Source of the DNA: Atrichornis clamosus
Taxonomy: Eukaryota > Chordata > Aves > Passeriformes > Menuridae
Assembly (NCBI GenBank): GCA_013400975.1
Contig: WBMZ01002715.1
Location: forward strand, 86,717-150,716
Reading direction: 5' to 3'
Length of the DNA stretch: 64,000 nucleotides
Below are positions 1 to 12,300 of the stretch, piece after piece (the stretch's first letter is position 1; each line of letters opens with the position of its first letter). Under the pieces are notes generated by a model. That model ran no database searches, was not told the DNA's origin, and saw nothing but the letters and a program-made list of their open reading frames with translations. The position numbers and the translations under genes are program-made.

Positions 1-3000
1 ATGGAAGATTTCTCTTATTGATCAGTTGTTATGAAGACAAATCTTGATAGTTACGTATCAGTATTTCCCTCCAAGTGCAGAAGTCAGAGAACTCAAAGTA
101 GCGATGCCCAAGCTGCATCTTCAAGGCTACACACTGCTGGCCAAGCAACTTTACCTGGCTCGTAGGCAATTTACACCCACCATCTTTCCCTCTGGTCTCA
201 ACATTAGTAACTCCTAGCTCTCAGCTTCATGATTTCTTACGGCACAAAGGACCTCAATTTAACTTTTAAGCACCTTCCGAAAGCAGCAGTATTGGATAGT
301 GCACGTGCAATATATATGAATCAGATCTGCTGAGCGTGTGCAGTTCCTTTGGGAAAGTAAAACCCACTGAACATGCAAGGATCAGCAGCACTACACCAAC
401 AGACGGACATATACCAAGTTTGCTCACATGAAAGGAAAGGAGGAAGAGGATTTTGGCAGAGAAATCTATGCTGCTACAATGTTTTATGACATAGCCCATT
501 CCAATGAGAAATCCAGACTTCATTGTTTTAAAACCGCTGTTCTATTAGAAACACACATCCATGTAATTAAAAAATGAGCAATCTCATTTTTTCAAAACAA
601 ATCATTCAGTGTAGTTAATGCCTCCAGTTATACCAGAGAAGAACACCATGCAACACTATTACTCAAACTCAGAAGTTACCTTGAAGCTTAATTTAAAAGT
701 TAGTACATGGAGTGGGTTTTTTTCCAGCCTCCAACAATACACACAAAGAACATTTAAAGCAAATTAGGATTACAAAGTCAACCAACTCAAAACACGTCAG
801 AATGTCACAGACTTACGAAATTTTCATTCAAACTCATGATACTGCCTTTCCTGACATCACTTCATGATGTAATTTTCCACATCATCTCTTAGGTGGAACA
901 CAAAGAACAGTACTCAGAGAGTAATGTTCAGCATTTTGTATTTGCCAGCTCTTCACAAAGTGAACATGTGCCTTAATTACTGTTATTAACATCCTCAAAC
1001 TGCTGTCAATACAGGCCCATATTGCTAGAAATTACTTGAGTGATTGCCTGAACATATGTGGCCATGAAAACAGGAAATTCCTGTGTTCCTGTTTCCCTTA
1101 TACAGATCACAGAAATCATCTAGATCTCCCAAGCCATAGAAACCACGGCAGAAGTTTATCTGAAGCACCTGGTTCATGTCGTGAACTGTATGGGACAACA
1201 AATTCCCTGCAACTAATGTAACTTACTTTAAAAAGACTGCACACACAAAACTGACTTAAGGTGCAAAACCAACTTATTTAAAAAATTAGTCATCTTTTAA
1301 TACTTAAACAATATTGAATTTGAACTAATTTTAGTTTCAATAACAATACTGAATTTTAAACTACATTTTATGCAAACATTTTTATACACACAGTCAGATT
1401 TCCTCATGAGTCTTTCTACTGCACTCCCTATTATTGCTTAAGTGCTTTGTGGATACTAATGACTGCTTTCATATAATCTCTGTAAAGTGCATCACACTCC
1501 AAACCTGCAAATAGCAAACCCAAGATGAATATTATCTGGTAGCTAACTCTCAAATATTAGAGTCACTCAACCTGATTCAGTAGAATTACTTACACGTCAC
1601 ATACTTAAACATAGCTCATCCTAATTTACATATTTCTGTATTTTAATCCCATTTATTTCCTCACTTTTTAAAACAATACCAACCTTATAATCAGATTATT
1701 ATGCAAAATAATTCCTGGTCTAACATCTAAAGAAATGTAGTGCTGAAAAGAAAACACATTGGGCATGCCTTGTCTGTAGCACATTTTCTTTATGGACAGA
1801 AATTAACATCAAGACAATATACTTACAGAAGATGAATTATTATTCTTGAATGCATGCATACAGTTTTTCTTTGCAAGAACTACATGAAACCTAGATGTCA
1901 GACACTGCTGAAAAGCTGTGGTCATGTATGAATAAGCATGAATATTATTACCACATACTTTGGATAATGAGAGTAATTGTAAAATGACATTGTATGACAT
2001 TACACTGCTGCACAAAAAACCCAGAGAAAGCAAAACAGACAGGCAAAAACTGCAACTCAAGTTGACTGGCTTATTTGGCAGTATATTCCTGGTGTAAGAT
2101 TCAAGTACAAAACTGTGGGGAAGATTCCATCAAGCAGGTTTTCAGCTGTGTTTCCAAAAGGAGATGCATGTAACAACTTTAGATCCCAGCATTTCTCGCA
2201 GTGTGTCACACAGCTAAGAAGCCACTAGGAAATTTTATTCTCCAACTTTATTTACCACTTTCAGCAAAGCTTCTAAGACGCCTCTATTAAACATTTATAG
2301 TTTTGTTACACTGACATGTATCATTGCTTCCAAAAATGTCAATACATTAGGTCACATTTAAAGCAAAGAATGGCATTTAAGCAATCAGAATTGCACTTCT
2401 GTGGGAGTAACTTTGGACCACAATCCTTTTAGAAAGTGCCTGAAACATTCTGGTGAAATGTTAAGCTTTTGCAGAACAAAAGGCTAAAAAAAGATCAGAT
2501 GTGGCTTTTCTTCAATTTTCAAAAATTTTTGAACAACATTACTAAATGCACAAGACATAACTAAAGGGTCATGTTACAAATCCAGTTTAGATTACTTCAC
2601 CAGCCACCTAATCCATTCACTACTGAAGTTTCTACAATGAACCCAACCTACTGTGACACAATTTCATAATTATGTCATTAATGCTGATTATGTAGACATT
2701 TCATCCTATCCTCACCTTCACCCACAAGGATCCTTTCAAAGGTACTGCAAAATTTTTACTCTAAGCTAAATGATTATCCAAGCACCTATCATAAACTAAT
2801 CTCTGGCAGGAACAACAATCTGCATTGCTGCTATATAGAGAAGTGAGAGCAATCCAAAACATGGCAATGCTACTGTTTATGTCAGTGTTGTGAGCTGAAA
2901 ACTAGGGCAGCTTTGCCTTCAGTTGTCTTGGATTAACAGCTACACAGGAATTCAGTACTAGGATCAAGTTTTAGTCTGTCTGCTAATGCACATAATTACT

Positions 3001-4789
3001 GCAAGAATATAATACAACTTATAGTCTAACAACAAGGTTCAGTACTACAAATGAAGTGACTTTTTTCCACCTAGCAAACCCATTCTGTGTTGGTGACTGC
3101 GATTCAGTGTGGATGTTTAACTGCCTCAAATGTATCTCACAAAGTTGTATCTTGCATAAAATAATTTTGTAAGATTCAACATCTTAATTTCTTGAATTTC
3201 TTGTTCATGTACATTCTAAGAGCAATAAAGGGACATCAAGAAATGTGCATTACCATTGCATACACAAAACAAGTTAATGGTTGGAACAAAATGATGGCAA
3301 TTTCTAACTGAAGTGTGAGGGTCTTGAACGAGGCCCTGGGCTTTGCAGAAATATATAATATGTAACTAGGCACAGCAAAACAGTTGGTGTGGCTTAAAAA
3401 AAAGTGCGTCATATCTCATACTGGGGTCCCAGGTTTTATATTTGAGAGGCAAAAGTGCCCTACCAATTTCATGCCAGCAATACAAATACCAAAGCAGGTT
3501 TCTAGCAGGTGACCGCAGGGAGATCTTTGGCAATCAGTACAGACACAAAACATATTGGTAACTGTGATAGTTATGATCCGCAATTTCTTAACATGGACTT
3601 AAGAAATACACTGGACAAGTTTTGCCCCTGTGTGACAACAAAAAAGATCAGCATTCCCTTTTTACAGTAGGATACTCAAAATTATTCTAGTTTTTATAGA
3701 TCGTTACCTTTCACTTGAAGGATTCAGAGTATTAATTTCATAAATGTTACTTCATTATCTAAGTGACTCAGAACTTCCTCTTTCTATGCCTACAGGCACA
3801 AAAATCAGTATCTCTCCCTCTAATTGATTCCTATTTCCAAGTTACATTAGTAGCAAAATTCATCCTGACATGCTTGGTTCAAGTTTGTCAGGGTAAGGAA
3901 AGGATTCAGCCCTCAGTGAGGGAAAAAACCACACATCTGGAACACAATAAACACTACCCTCATGCCAACGACAAAAATAATTTTGAAGATCTCAAACACT
4001 TTGTTCTTTCTCGATCCTTTTGACAATATATTTACTCAACTCCTGTATCTTAAATGTCAATTATTCACAGCTGATTAATATTTTGCAGTGTACTCATTCA
4101 GTGCACAGCACAACTAGTATTCACAGACACCACAATATTTGAAATAACATGCAAGGAGAAAGGAATCAAAGATAACATAAAGCAAAGGATTTCAAACTCT
4201 TTCGAAGGTACTGAGAATGATACTTCTGTATTACTATAGCATACCTGACAGAAAAATAGCCAGTTGTAATTTGAAGGTTTTAATGGATGGAGGACCTATA
4301 CGTGTGCCTCCCACTGCAAGGCTTTATATTAGCTTTGAATTAATCTTCTCAGCTTTCCCAATTTGCTCTCCAATTTTCCAGGAACACCACAAAGTGACAT
4401 ACAGGCAACACAACATGCTACCATGCTCAGATACCATGTCTGTAATGACACAGAGGTTATATTAACCCTACTCCACAGGATTACAAGAAGAAAGGCACAT
4501 ATTTGGGGAATATTTTAGGAGACCAGATGCACAAACAACTGAATTCCAAGGGGCACATGACCATGATATCAGCAAACCTGAATTCTCTGATGCAAAGGCC
4601 TTGCATATGGTGGATTTTGGCAGGTTGTTTTTGTGTATTAGCTAAAAGTGACATTTTTCCACATTCTGGAAGTCAGCAAGTCTTCTAAAAGACTTAATAA
4701 ATCATAATTAAACTAATAGCTTTTTCCAGTCAAATCTTGTAGGGTTTTTTGATGCAAGCTTTCTTATAGTGCATAAACACAACCTCCTC
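1..4789 (-). other. PAWR intron 3, left part; nothing recognised
   Basis: AT-rich sequence with no ORF that resembles a protein. I looked on the minus strand for the next PAWR exon (serine-rich linker and start of the leucine zipper) and did not find it, so this is taken as intron downstream of the exon at 8561-8689. Short ORFs here look random. Confidence 0.6.
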
Positions 4790-5040
4790 CCAAGTATCCA
4801 CCTGCTCTGGCGTGGGCTCCTCCACGGGCTGCAGGTGGATCTCTGCACCCCCCATGGCCTCCATGGGCTGCAGGGGCTCAGCTGCTTCACCACGGCCTTC
4901 ACCACGGGCCGCAGAGGAATCTCAGCTCCAGTGCCGCGAGCAGCTCCTGCCCCTCCTTCTCCACTGACTTTGGTGTCTGAAGAGTTGTTCCCCTCACGTG
5001 TTCTCACTCCACTCTTCTCTGGTCACAATTAAAACTGTGT
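4790..5040 (-). mobile_element. ERVL-type LTR fragment (same family as 53.9-54.9 kb), antisense
   Basis: A GC-rich island in AT-rich intron. It carries the repeated phrase ccacgggctgcagg and the block catgggctgcaggggc, then tttggtgtctgaagagttgt and ctcacgtgttctcactcc. The reverse complement of 54150-54330 aligns to it closely over about 200 bp, with scattered substitutions. The same phrases occur in the avian ERVL-type LTR that I recall. Only an internal part of the LTR is present, with no TG...CA ends. Overlapping ORFs on both strands are LTR translation, not genes. Confidence 0.8.
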
Positions 5041-6840
5041 AACCACTTTTTGTTTTGATTGTAATTGTTTTTCAATACTTCTAACATTGCCAGACCTACC
5101 ATCTTCCATTTGCCAATATAAAATAACTCAGAAGATGATTTCAGTCAAATAGCTGTGCTTCAGGGAAAACACTGAAGTCTGCTATATTTTTAGATCTATT
5201 CTTAAACAAACCTGGTATCTCTGTGCTTTGGATCATGAACTTCAAATTCAGCCAGAGTTTTCAAAAAAATGTGCATTTTGTCTATAAAAAAGAGAACAGC
5301 AACTTCTGGCTATGTTAGAACTGAAAAATCAGATCAAGGATTGGAAATAAAACCTTATTCAGCAACATATTTGCCCATCAAATATGAAGTCAAAAAATAT
5401 GTCTTGTTTGCCATAAGTCACAGTGATTCAGTGATTATATATTTACAAATGTCATGAAATGATAATAAAAATGGACGAATGGGTAAAAATACCTGTAGCT
5501 ACAGAAATGTATTTATTCTACTTAGTACACAGAAGTAAAATATATATTGGTGAACAGCATCTCAAGTTGACTGAATTCTTACATCTAAAACATAAGCTCT
5601 ACTTTTTAAAACAGTATTAGTCTTAACTTGCACAGAGTAGAATCAAAAGGAAACTAAGTCTGAAATAACATTGCTGTCCAATTCTGTTCGGACTGGGCAA
5701 GTTCGAAGTCTTCTAATAGAAAGTGAGTTGAAAGAGCCAGTAATAAACTGATTAAGTATTAGCAGCTACAACTTTCTAAGGTTCCCATCTGTTCTGTACA
5801 TGTGGCCACCCTGGGCCTTTGCCAGACCTGAGGCCTGGGACTCTGTTCTGTATTGTCAGTAACAGGACACTCCTGCTGTGCTCTGTCAACAAAGAAGTAG
5901 TGCCTGTTGGAATACAGAGGTGACAAACTTGGAAACATGTAGGATACAATTGATACAGACAGTTTGGTAAATAAAAACTGAGATTGCTGGTCAAGAAGAG
6001 AAAATATGGATGAAAAAAAAGAGGGCATGGAAATATAACCGAAGTGTTATGTAATAATACCAGTAGGGGAAACTGAAAATGACAACTTTTGGAATATTTG
6101 CTGAAGAAGTAAAAACAGAGTGAACACTGTAAGAAAGAGTCTAACAAACAACTTGAAAAACAGCATAAAAAGATTTCAGAATGATGAATCCTGATGAATT
6201 TGCAAAGACAACAGATCCGGTTAAAGGAGGCATACTCAGAGGAGACAGTTTCTCTGCAGAAATATTTTTGTTGGTGTTCACCATGAAAAAGAATGTTAGG
6301 AGTCTCATATCAGAGCACTCCCTCAGGAGAAGGGTCTATTTCCAACAGAAGCACTTGCAGAATGTGAAAACAAATTAATAAAATAAATTTTAAAATGCTA
6401 CCCGACAGATTGAGGCAGTTATATACTCCTTGAGCTTTGAAGGAACAACTGGTGTTACTGAAAAATGTAATAGCTGAACTACTCAAGAACATATATAACC
6501 TCTCATTTAAAACTGCCCTAGTACTACTTGGTAACACAAAAAACACCACCTTTAAGAAGATTTTAAAACAGACCAGAGAACTATAGATAAGTAAATTTGA
6601 TATTTATACTGGATACAGTGATGCTAGAACAATTAGGGAATAAGTGAGTAAATATGACACCGTGTGGAAGAGTCACCAGGCATTTGTAGAATTGTTACAC
6701 TTCACAAATCTAATACAGTTTTTTTAAGTTATAAAAACATGTACAGGAGAGAAATCTGTTTAACAGCATAGTGCATTTCAGAGACATTCCCCAATGTCTC
6801 TTAAAGAAATTAATCTCCACTTAGAATAAAAGCTAATGTC
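5041..6840 (-). other. PAWR intron 3, middle part; nothing recognised
   Basis: AT-rich non-coding sequence. ORFs of 60-120 codons at about 5760-6150 (minus) show no recognisable family and no codon signature. Confidence 0.5.
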
Positions 6841-7730
6841 CTTCTGTGAAAAAATCACTGGTGAAAAAACAGGAAAGAATGCTGGACCCTGATGGTCAGC
6901 TCTCACAGTGGATGGAGTACCCACATTTGTGTCATAGGAACCTGTTCTGGGACCTTTGCTTTTCAATATATATGCGGAGGAGATGTCCACAGATGCTATT
7001 CAGAACAGAAAAGATACAGCTCAACTGTAAAAACATGCAAGACTTCTTTATTGGGAGTGGCTGGAAGGTGAAAAAAGAGATTAAATTTAGTGTACATAAG
7101 CATAGTGTACGTAAGTGAAACAAAAGGTAAACATGTTTCTAAATTTACACAGGCATAAGCCTCTGAGCTTGTGATTCTCACTCACAGGTAACTCCAAAAT
7201 GTTAAATTAGATTAGGCACACACGACATAAACAGTAAATTCAATGCTCAGGAGACAAACAGACAGGTATCAGGAATTATCAGGAAATAAACAGAACAAAA
7301 CAACCCCCACGACTAAACTACTCTATAACCGCATGCTGTACTGAACACTTCATTGGTTCTGTTTCCAGGTACCCAACAAAACACAGTCAAACTGGAAAAA
7401 ATATAGAACATTACTGAGTAACTCCTGTACAAGGAACAACTAAGTGAAACAAAATTCTTCAGCCTAAGGAACAGGCAATTGAGAGGAGCCATCCTCTCTC
7501 TGCAGCTCTTAGTGACAAAGAGGAAGCAGTTGTTCCCCATGTCTTCCACTGGGACACCTTGCTGAAATCACATGGAAACAGATAGAAAATAACAGATTCA
7601 ACCTAAAGAAAAAGAGACTGATCTTGACATTCCAGGTAATTAAGCTGCAGACTTTTTTGTCCCAGGCTCTTCTGTTAAAAGCATCCATAAGAATATGAAA
7701 GACTGGGCAAAATTTTAGAAACTGCATTCA
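6840..7730 (+). mobile_element. Old CR1-like LINE remnant with reverse-transcriptase traces
   Basis: At 6920-6975 the plus strand keeps a decayed version of the LINE reverse-transcriptase stretch before the catalytic motif: GTCATAGGAACCTGTTCTGG followed by gacctttgcttttcaatata corresponds to (Q)GxVLGPLLFSIY. Further on, 7455-7510 (attcttcagcctaaggaaca and onward) resembles the region shortly before the CR1 3' end. The reading frame is broken repeatedly and no 3' terminal repeat is visible. Family assignment comes from pattern memory only. Confidence 0.5.
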
Positions 7731-8560
7731 GCTCCACCAAATTCAGCCATGCCTGTTCTGGTTATGGGTGGCTTGAGAACTACCCACGATCACCATACAC
7801 TGAGTTTGTTTGCATATTTTTCTCCCTGCACATACGCTGTTGCCTCTGTTGGAGTCAACGGGCAGAAGAGGATGGCCTCAGTTTGTACAGCTTGGTTTGG
7901 ACAGGCTGTTAGGTAAAAGAGAAGGAGAAACAAGACTCGCTAAAGAGACTTCGGGCACTCAGGAAAGAGACAGAACATTTGCCACAGGTAGTACAGTATG
8001 AAGGACGGGTGTCCTGGGCATAACTGGCAATGCTTTGATGTCAGGGGAGGGGGCTGCAGTAATGAGTATGGTCAAGGGATTGGAGAATTAAAAGGGAGAA
8101 AAGGTTTCACAGAGGCAAGGGGTGTTTTCCCTACGAGTTTGTGTGTTGGTTTCAATCTCAGAGTCAGTAATCAGAAGTTCATTGATTGACAAAATAAATT
8201 AGGAAACTGTGTCCTGATTTAATAGTCTACCTTCAATTAAGTGTCAGTATTTTTCAGCTGAATCTCCCAGTTTCTCTTCCCTTCACTAGTAAGGAAGTGA
8301 AAGTGTAAGTTCTATGGTGAACATCAAAACCATTAACTTCAAGGTCTCTACAGAAAGAGAAGACTCTATTGTCAGAATCTTCGTCTCAGCAGTGTTGAGT
8401 TTGAGGAATGGAAACTCATACTCTATTTTTAGTAATGTGTAAACTCCTGAACTTCAGGAGTTTTTTTTCATGTAGGGTGTAATCTAGTGTGAAGAAGTAC
8501 AAAGAAGAAGGAGTTTTAAATCTGAGTAAAAAACCAAAATAAACAATGTTAAGATCTCAC
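7731..8560 (-). other. PAWR intron 3, exon-proximal part
   Basis: Non-coding. A perfect 10-bp inverted repeat with a 3-nt spacer (8441-8463) is followed by T's. It looks like a bacterial terminator but has no such role here. Confidence 0.6.
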
Positions 8561-8689
8561 CTGGAGTAAGTATGAGCCAGAGGTATCTGCACTGGAACTC
8601 TCATTTTGTATTGTATTCTGTTGGGTGATAGCATCCTCTTTCTTTCGTTCCTTCTGCCCTGCTTCATCATCTTCGTACTCATCAAGGCT
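8561..8689 (-). CDS. PAWR: PAWR second coding exon, 43 codons (SAC region)
   Basis: This 129-nt exon is too short to stand out as an ORF. On the minus strand it follows a TTTCATTTTAG acceptor and ends CTCCAG before a GTGAGATC donor (8560 downward). It reads SLDEYEDDEAGQKERKKEDA, then ITQQNTIQNE, a variable SSSADTSG stretch and SYLLQ. Mammalian PAWR continues after NIPAAE with CLDEYEDDEAGQKERKREDA and ITQQNTIQNE, so the match is unambiguous. Both splice sites are phase 0, so it joins directly to the exon ending at 48581, making residues 158-200. It supplies the acidic end of the SAC region and leads toward the linker before the leucine zipper. The variable segment appears one residue shorter than the human AVNLLDPGS stretch. 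Later exons are not in the window. Confidence 0.97.
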
Positions 8690-8851
8690 CTAAAATGAAA
8701 AATATTCAGTTATCAAATAGTCTTTGTACATTGCTTCACATGCTTCCCATATTTCACAAAATTAATGCATCAGTGAATATTTATAAATATTAATTTCATC
8801 TTTCAGAAAAGTTTAATTTAATGCTTAAATGCTTTTCTTTCCAACTAACTG

Positions 8852-8928
8852 CTTTTTCTTCATCACAAAAGAAACCATCACAAAAGTAAGAAATAATAAT
8901 TATTCTTACTTTTTCTTCATCACAAAAG
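8852..8928 (+). repeat. 20-bp direct repeat, two copies 57 bp apart
   Basis: ctttttcttcatcacaaaag occurs at 8852-8871 and again, identical, at 8909-8928. The spacer contains a near-palindromic AT stretch (gtaagaaataataattattcttac region, 8886-8909). It probably arose by local duplication. It lies 160-240 bp upstream (in transcript sense) of the PAWR exon at 8561-8689. Confidence 0.85.
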
Positions 8929-9310
8929 TAATAATAATACAAGATTCGATTTGACAAAGCTTTAGATAACACTGTGGGAATTCAGTGATAATCCTGCTGT
9001 GAGTAGAAGCTTGGACTACACCTGAGGTTCCTTTCATTTGAATGATTCTACAACCCTGTTTGTCATATGCAATTGCATTACCTTTACATGGAAGATATTT
9101 TGAGGAAGTACAGAAAAGGAAAAAAAAGTTAATTGCACTCTTCACTCAACAGCTGATCTTTTTTGATAATGGTTGCTGAGGTTGAAGTGTCAGTCTCCAT
9201 CACTCATCCTAAATTTGCTCTCCTTGGTTTTTGTTTTGTCTTTGAAAATTTACCAAAGAAGATCGATTATTTTTAAATTACTTGGGCAGTCATTAATTAC
9301 TAAGAATTAA

Positions 9311-9342
9311 CACACATATATATATATATACACACATATATA
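9311..9342. repeat. Microsatellite (CA/TA)n
   Basis: Alternating cacaca and tatata units, a mixed dinucleotide tract in the large intron. Confidence 0.9.
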
Positions 9343-12300
9343 ACATTTTGACTCTTCAACACAAATGATTTATACTAGATTTGCTGAAATACCTGTTTTG
9401 AAAGGATTGAGTTACTAAAGCACTGACTGCTGTCAGGCAAGAGACATGAAAAGCAAATAGGCAAATAAATAAAAAAATAAATAATCAGTATTACTGTGTC
9501 TGCTTTAGGTCAAAGCCACATTAGGGCCAGGGTAGAAATGTAAGGACGCAACCAGCTTTGGACTAAGTCAGCTGTGTCTACGTCAGTCTATTAATTTAAT
9601 ATACACAAATTTACAGAAAGAAAAAAAAAAAAAAAACCAACCCATATCTTACAATTAGAGGACCAACTTAAAGCAGACAAAGCTCAAAAAAAACCCCAAA
9701 AACCTCTGACCATGACATCACAAGCTGTTTGCCAGCACTCCACATTAAAACAAGAGATGTGTGAAACCTTGTTACAGAAACACAGGTAACTAATCAGTCT
9801 AAGACATCAGAAAAAGCTTCTAGATTAATGTACAACTTGAGAAAAAGAGAACAGGGCTACCAGAGAACAAAGATGAATGTCAAATTATTTCAGTTGAAAT
9901 TTCTAATGCACAAAAAACAAAGTCAATATTCTGAGGCTAAGATACAGACAATCACTGTCATCATTTTACCCAAAGGGCAAAAAACTAGTCAAAAGCATAT
10001 AATGAGAATGCTGGAATATACTGTCTTTAAAAGTAAAACCAGTGTTATTTGCTAACTGAAAATAGCACTAGTATATCAAAAACTAACTGCAGCTCCTCCA
10101 AAACAAACATTATGGTGATACAAGTGCTAGAAAACTGACAAACCAGAAAGGAATATGTTTCCACAACTGAACCTGAATAAAAGCCATTTAAACTCTCCAC
10201 AGCAGCACTCATGACAGCAACACTAATGCAATTTCACCAGTCTACTTCTAACCAACCTCTCAATTCAACTGATGCAGACCTATTCCTATCACTAAGGAAG
10301 GCACACAAAGGATTTTTTACGGCTTAATCGTTATACATTCAAAAACACTTTCAATTAGTCTTTTCTAGTAAAATAATTACAAATATTTAATACAGTTCTT
10401 TTGGGTCCATTTATAACAAAGCGTTTAAAAAACACTGTCACAGTAAATTCTAGGAAATTATCTTTAAATCAACATCCTCTACCTTTTATAAACTGTAAAG
10501 CTTAAAAATGTTGGTAACATAAACTTGAGTCTGTATCCTAATTTATCCTATTATCATATTAATCCATTATGAAGTGACACCACAAGAAATAATAAGCCTC
10601 TACTGCAAGAAGAAATGATCTTCAGTCCTTATAAAGCCAGTCTTGTTCAGAAAGAACTCACAGAAGGTATCATACAAATTACAACTAATGCCACGCAGAT
10701 GAACAATGATACTGTGTTAGAGAAACAGGGAAACTTTCAGATTGTTCTTCCAGTCTCCAAGTTGTCATGTCAGAGAATGGAGATCCTAGATAAAAATCAA
10801 AGGAAAGAGATCATTTGAAATTAGTTTGGAAAAGCAGCCTCTAGAAAACGTAGGAGAAATCTGACTCCAGACAGAAGAGATCAGTAATCTTCACACTTCA
10901 AAACAACTTTTCATTTTCAAGGAACAACATTCTTCAAGGAGAAAAATGACATTCAAATATCAATACTATAGGTTAAAAAATCCTCTTAGTAGTGACTAAG
11001 TAGACAAGTGTTTCTTTCTCCACAAATTCTCTGCTTCAGATACATGCTTCTCATAATCTTTCCAGAAACCACCAGCATTCCACAGAAATATTTTTCTCTG
11101 AATACAATTACATCTGTGACAAAGAATGTTCTTCTCTCTTTTAATATAAGATCACCTGCTACTAACTATTCTTTCAGCAATTTTGGACAGGAACAAAATG
11201 TCATTATCCGGTATGAAAGTTCTAGCCACAAAATTTTAAACTAAACATTTTCAGATTGGATTTGCCAGCAATGTCCATTCCCACCCTTTTCCCTTCTTCT
11301 CAGAAAGGTTCACGATCACCAAAGTCTGCTAATCAGTACCATCAAAAGGTATTCAATCCCCCCAAATAATCCATACCTCCAAAGTTAAAGGCCTTCTTCC
11401 AGAGCATGGAACAGTTAGTTACACAGTTTATATAGATCGAATTTGGAGCATATAACCTCTGTTTTAAAGGCTACTGGGGCTTGCTCCCAACTCCAGTTCC
11501 CTCCTCTGGAGCAGGCACCACACCAGCTGAGGCCAGCACAAGTTTGAACGGTTAGATGCTGCACAGATGCAGCAGGTTTTTATTACTTGTAACAGATGAA
11601 GCGGAAGAGTCACAGGCACAGGTTGATAGTCACTACCTGCGGCCGACGTGGCACATTTGGCTAGGACTGCCAATGCCTTCCTGCCCTAAAGCAGATTGCT
11701 AGTCCCTGTTGGAGGCCTTCTGTGGTTTCCCAAAAACAAAGGTTATGTTCCCCTTACAAGCGTGTAGACGTGCACATACCCACACACCAATTTAAACAAT
11801 GTTTATGAAACGCAGGCTGAGCACAAGTCAACATGGTAACAACTACATCATTTAAACCTTTTACTGCTTTTTACGCAAGTTAATAGGTTTCGCTTCAACA
11901 ACCATTAGCCTTAATAAGGAAATCCATTTGTCTTGACTCATGATGAAACAAGCTTTCTTAGTGAAAATATCCTGCTTAAGAACTTCATCTTCAGTTAACG
12001 ACTGCTAGTATTACTGCTGCTGATGTTCTAAGCTAACTTTTACAGTAATGAAATCAATTAGACCATTTTTCAGTTGATACATTATTATTGAAAAAATTAA
12101 AAATGTCTAAAGTGTTGCTACACACTTTAAAAACGGGACTTTTTTTAAACTGCCCTGCAGCTGAAACTGCCTCAGCCCACAGGACATTTCAATCAGATGG
12201 ATTACTGTGTTACTTGCATTACAGGCTCTCTCAAATACTACACTTTGCTATAAAAACTAGCTTCGCATCATTGAAACAGACAAATGAAGCAATTACTTTC

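Noticed and set aside
8441..8463. Inverted repeat followed by T run resembling a rho-independent terminator
   Set aside because: The window is vertebrate nuclear DNA within an intron; such a bacterial signal has no meaning here.
1..8560. Possible further PAWR exons (linker and leucine zipper)
   Set aside because: Searched by eye on the minus strand for the serine-rich linker and the LEKKIEDLEKEV-type zipper start and found none.
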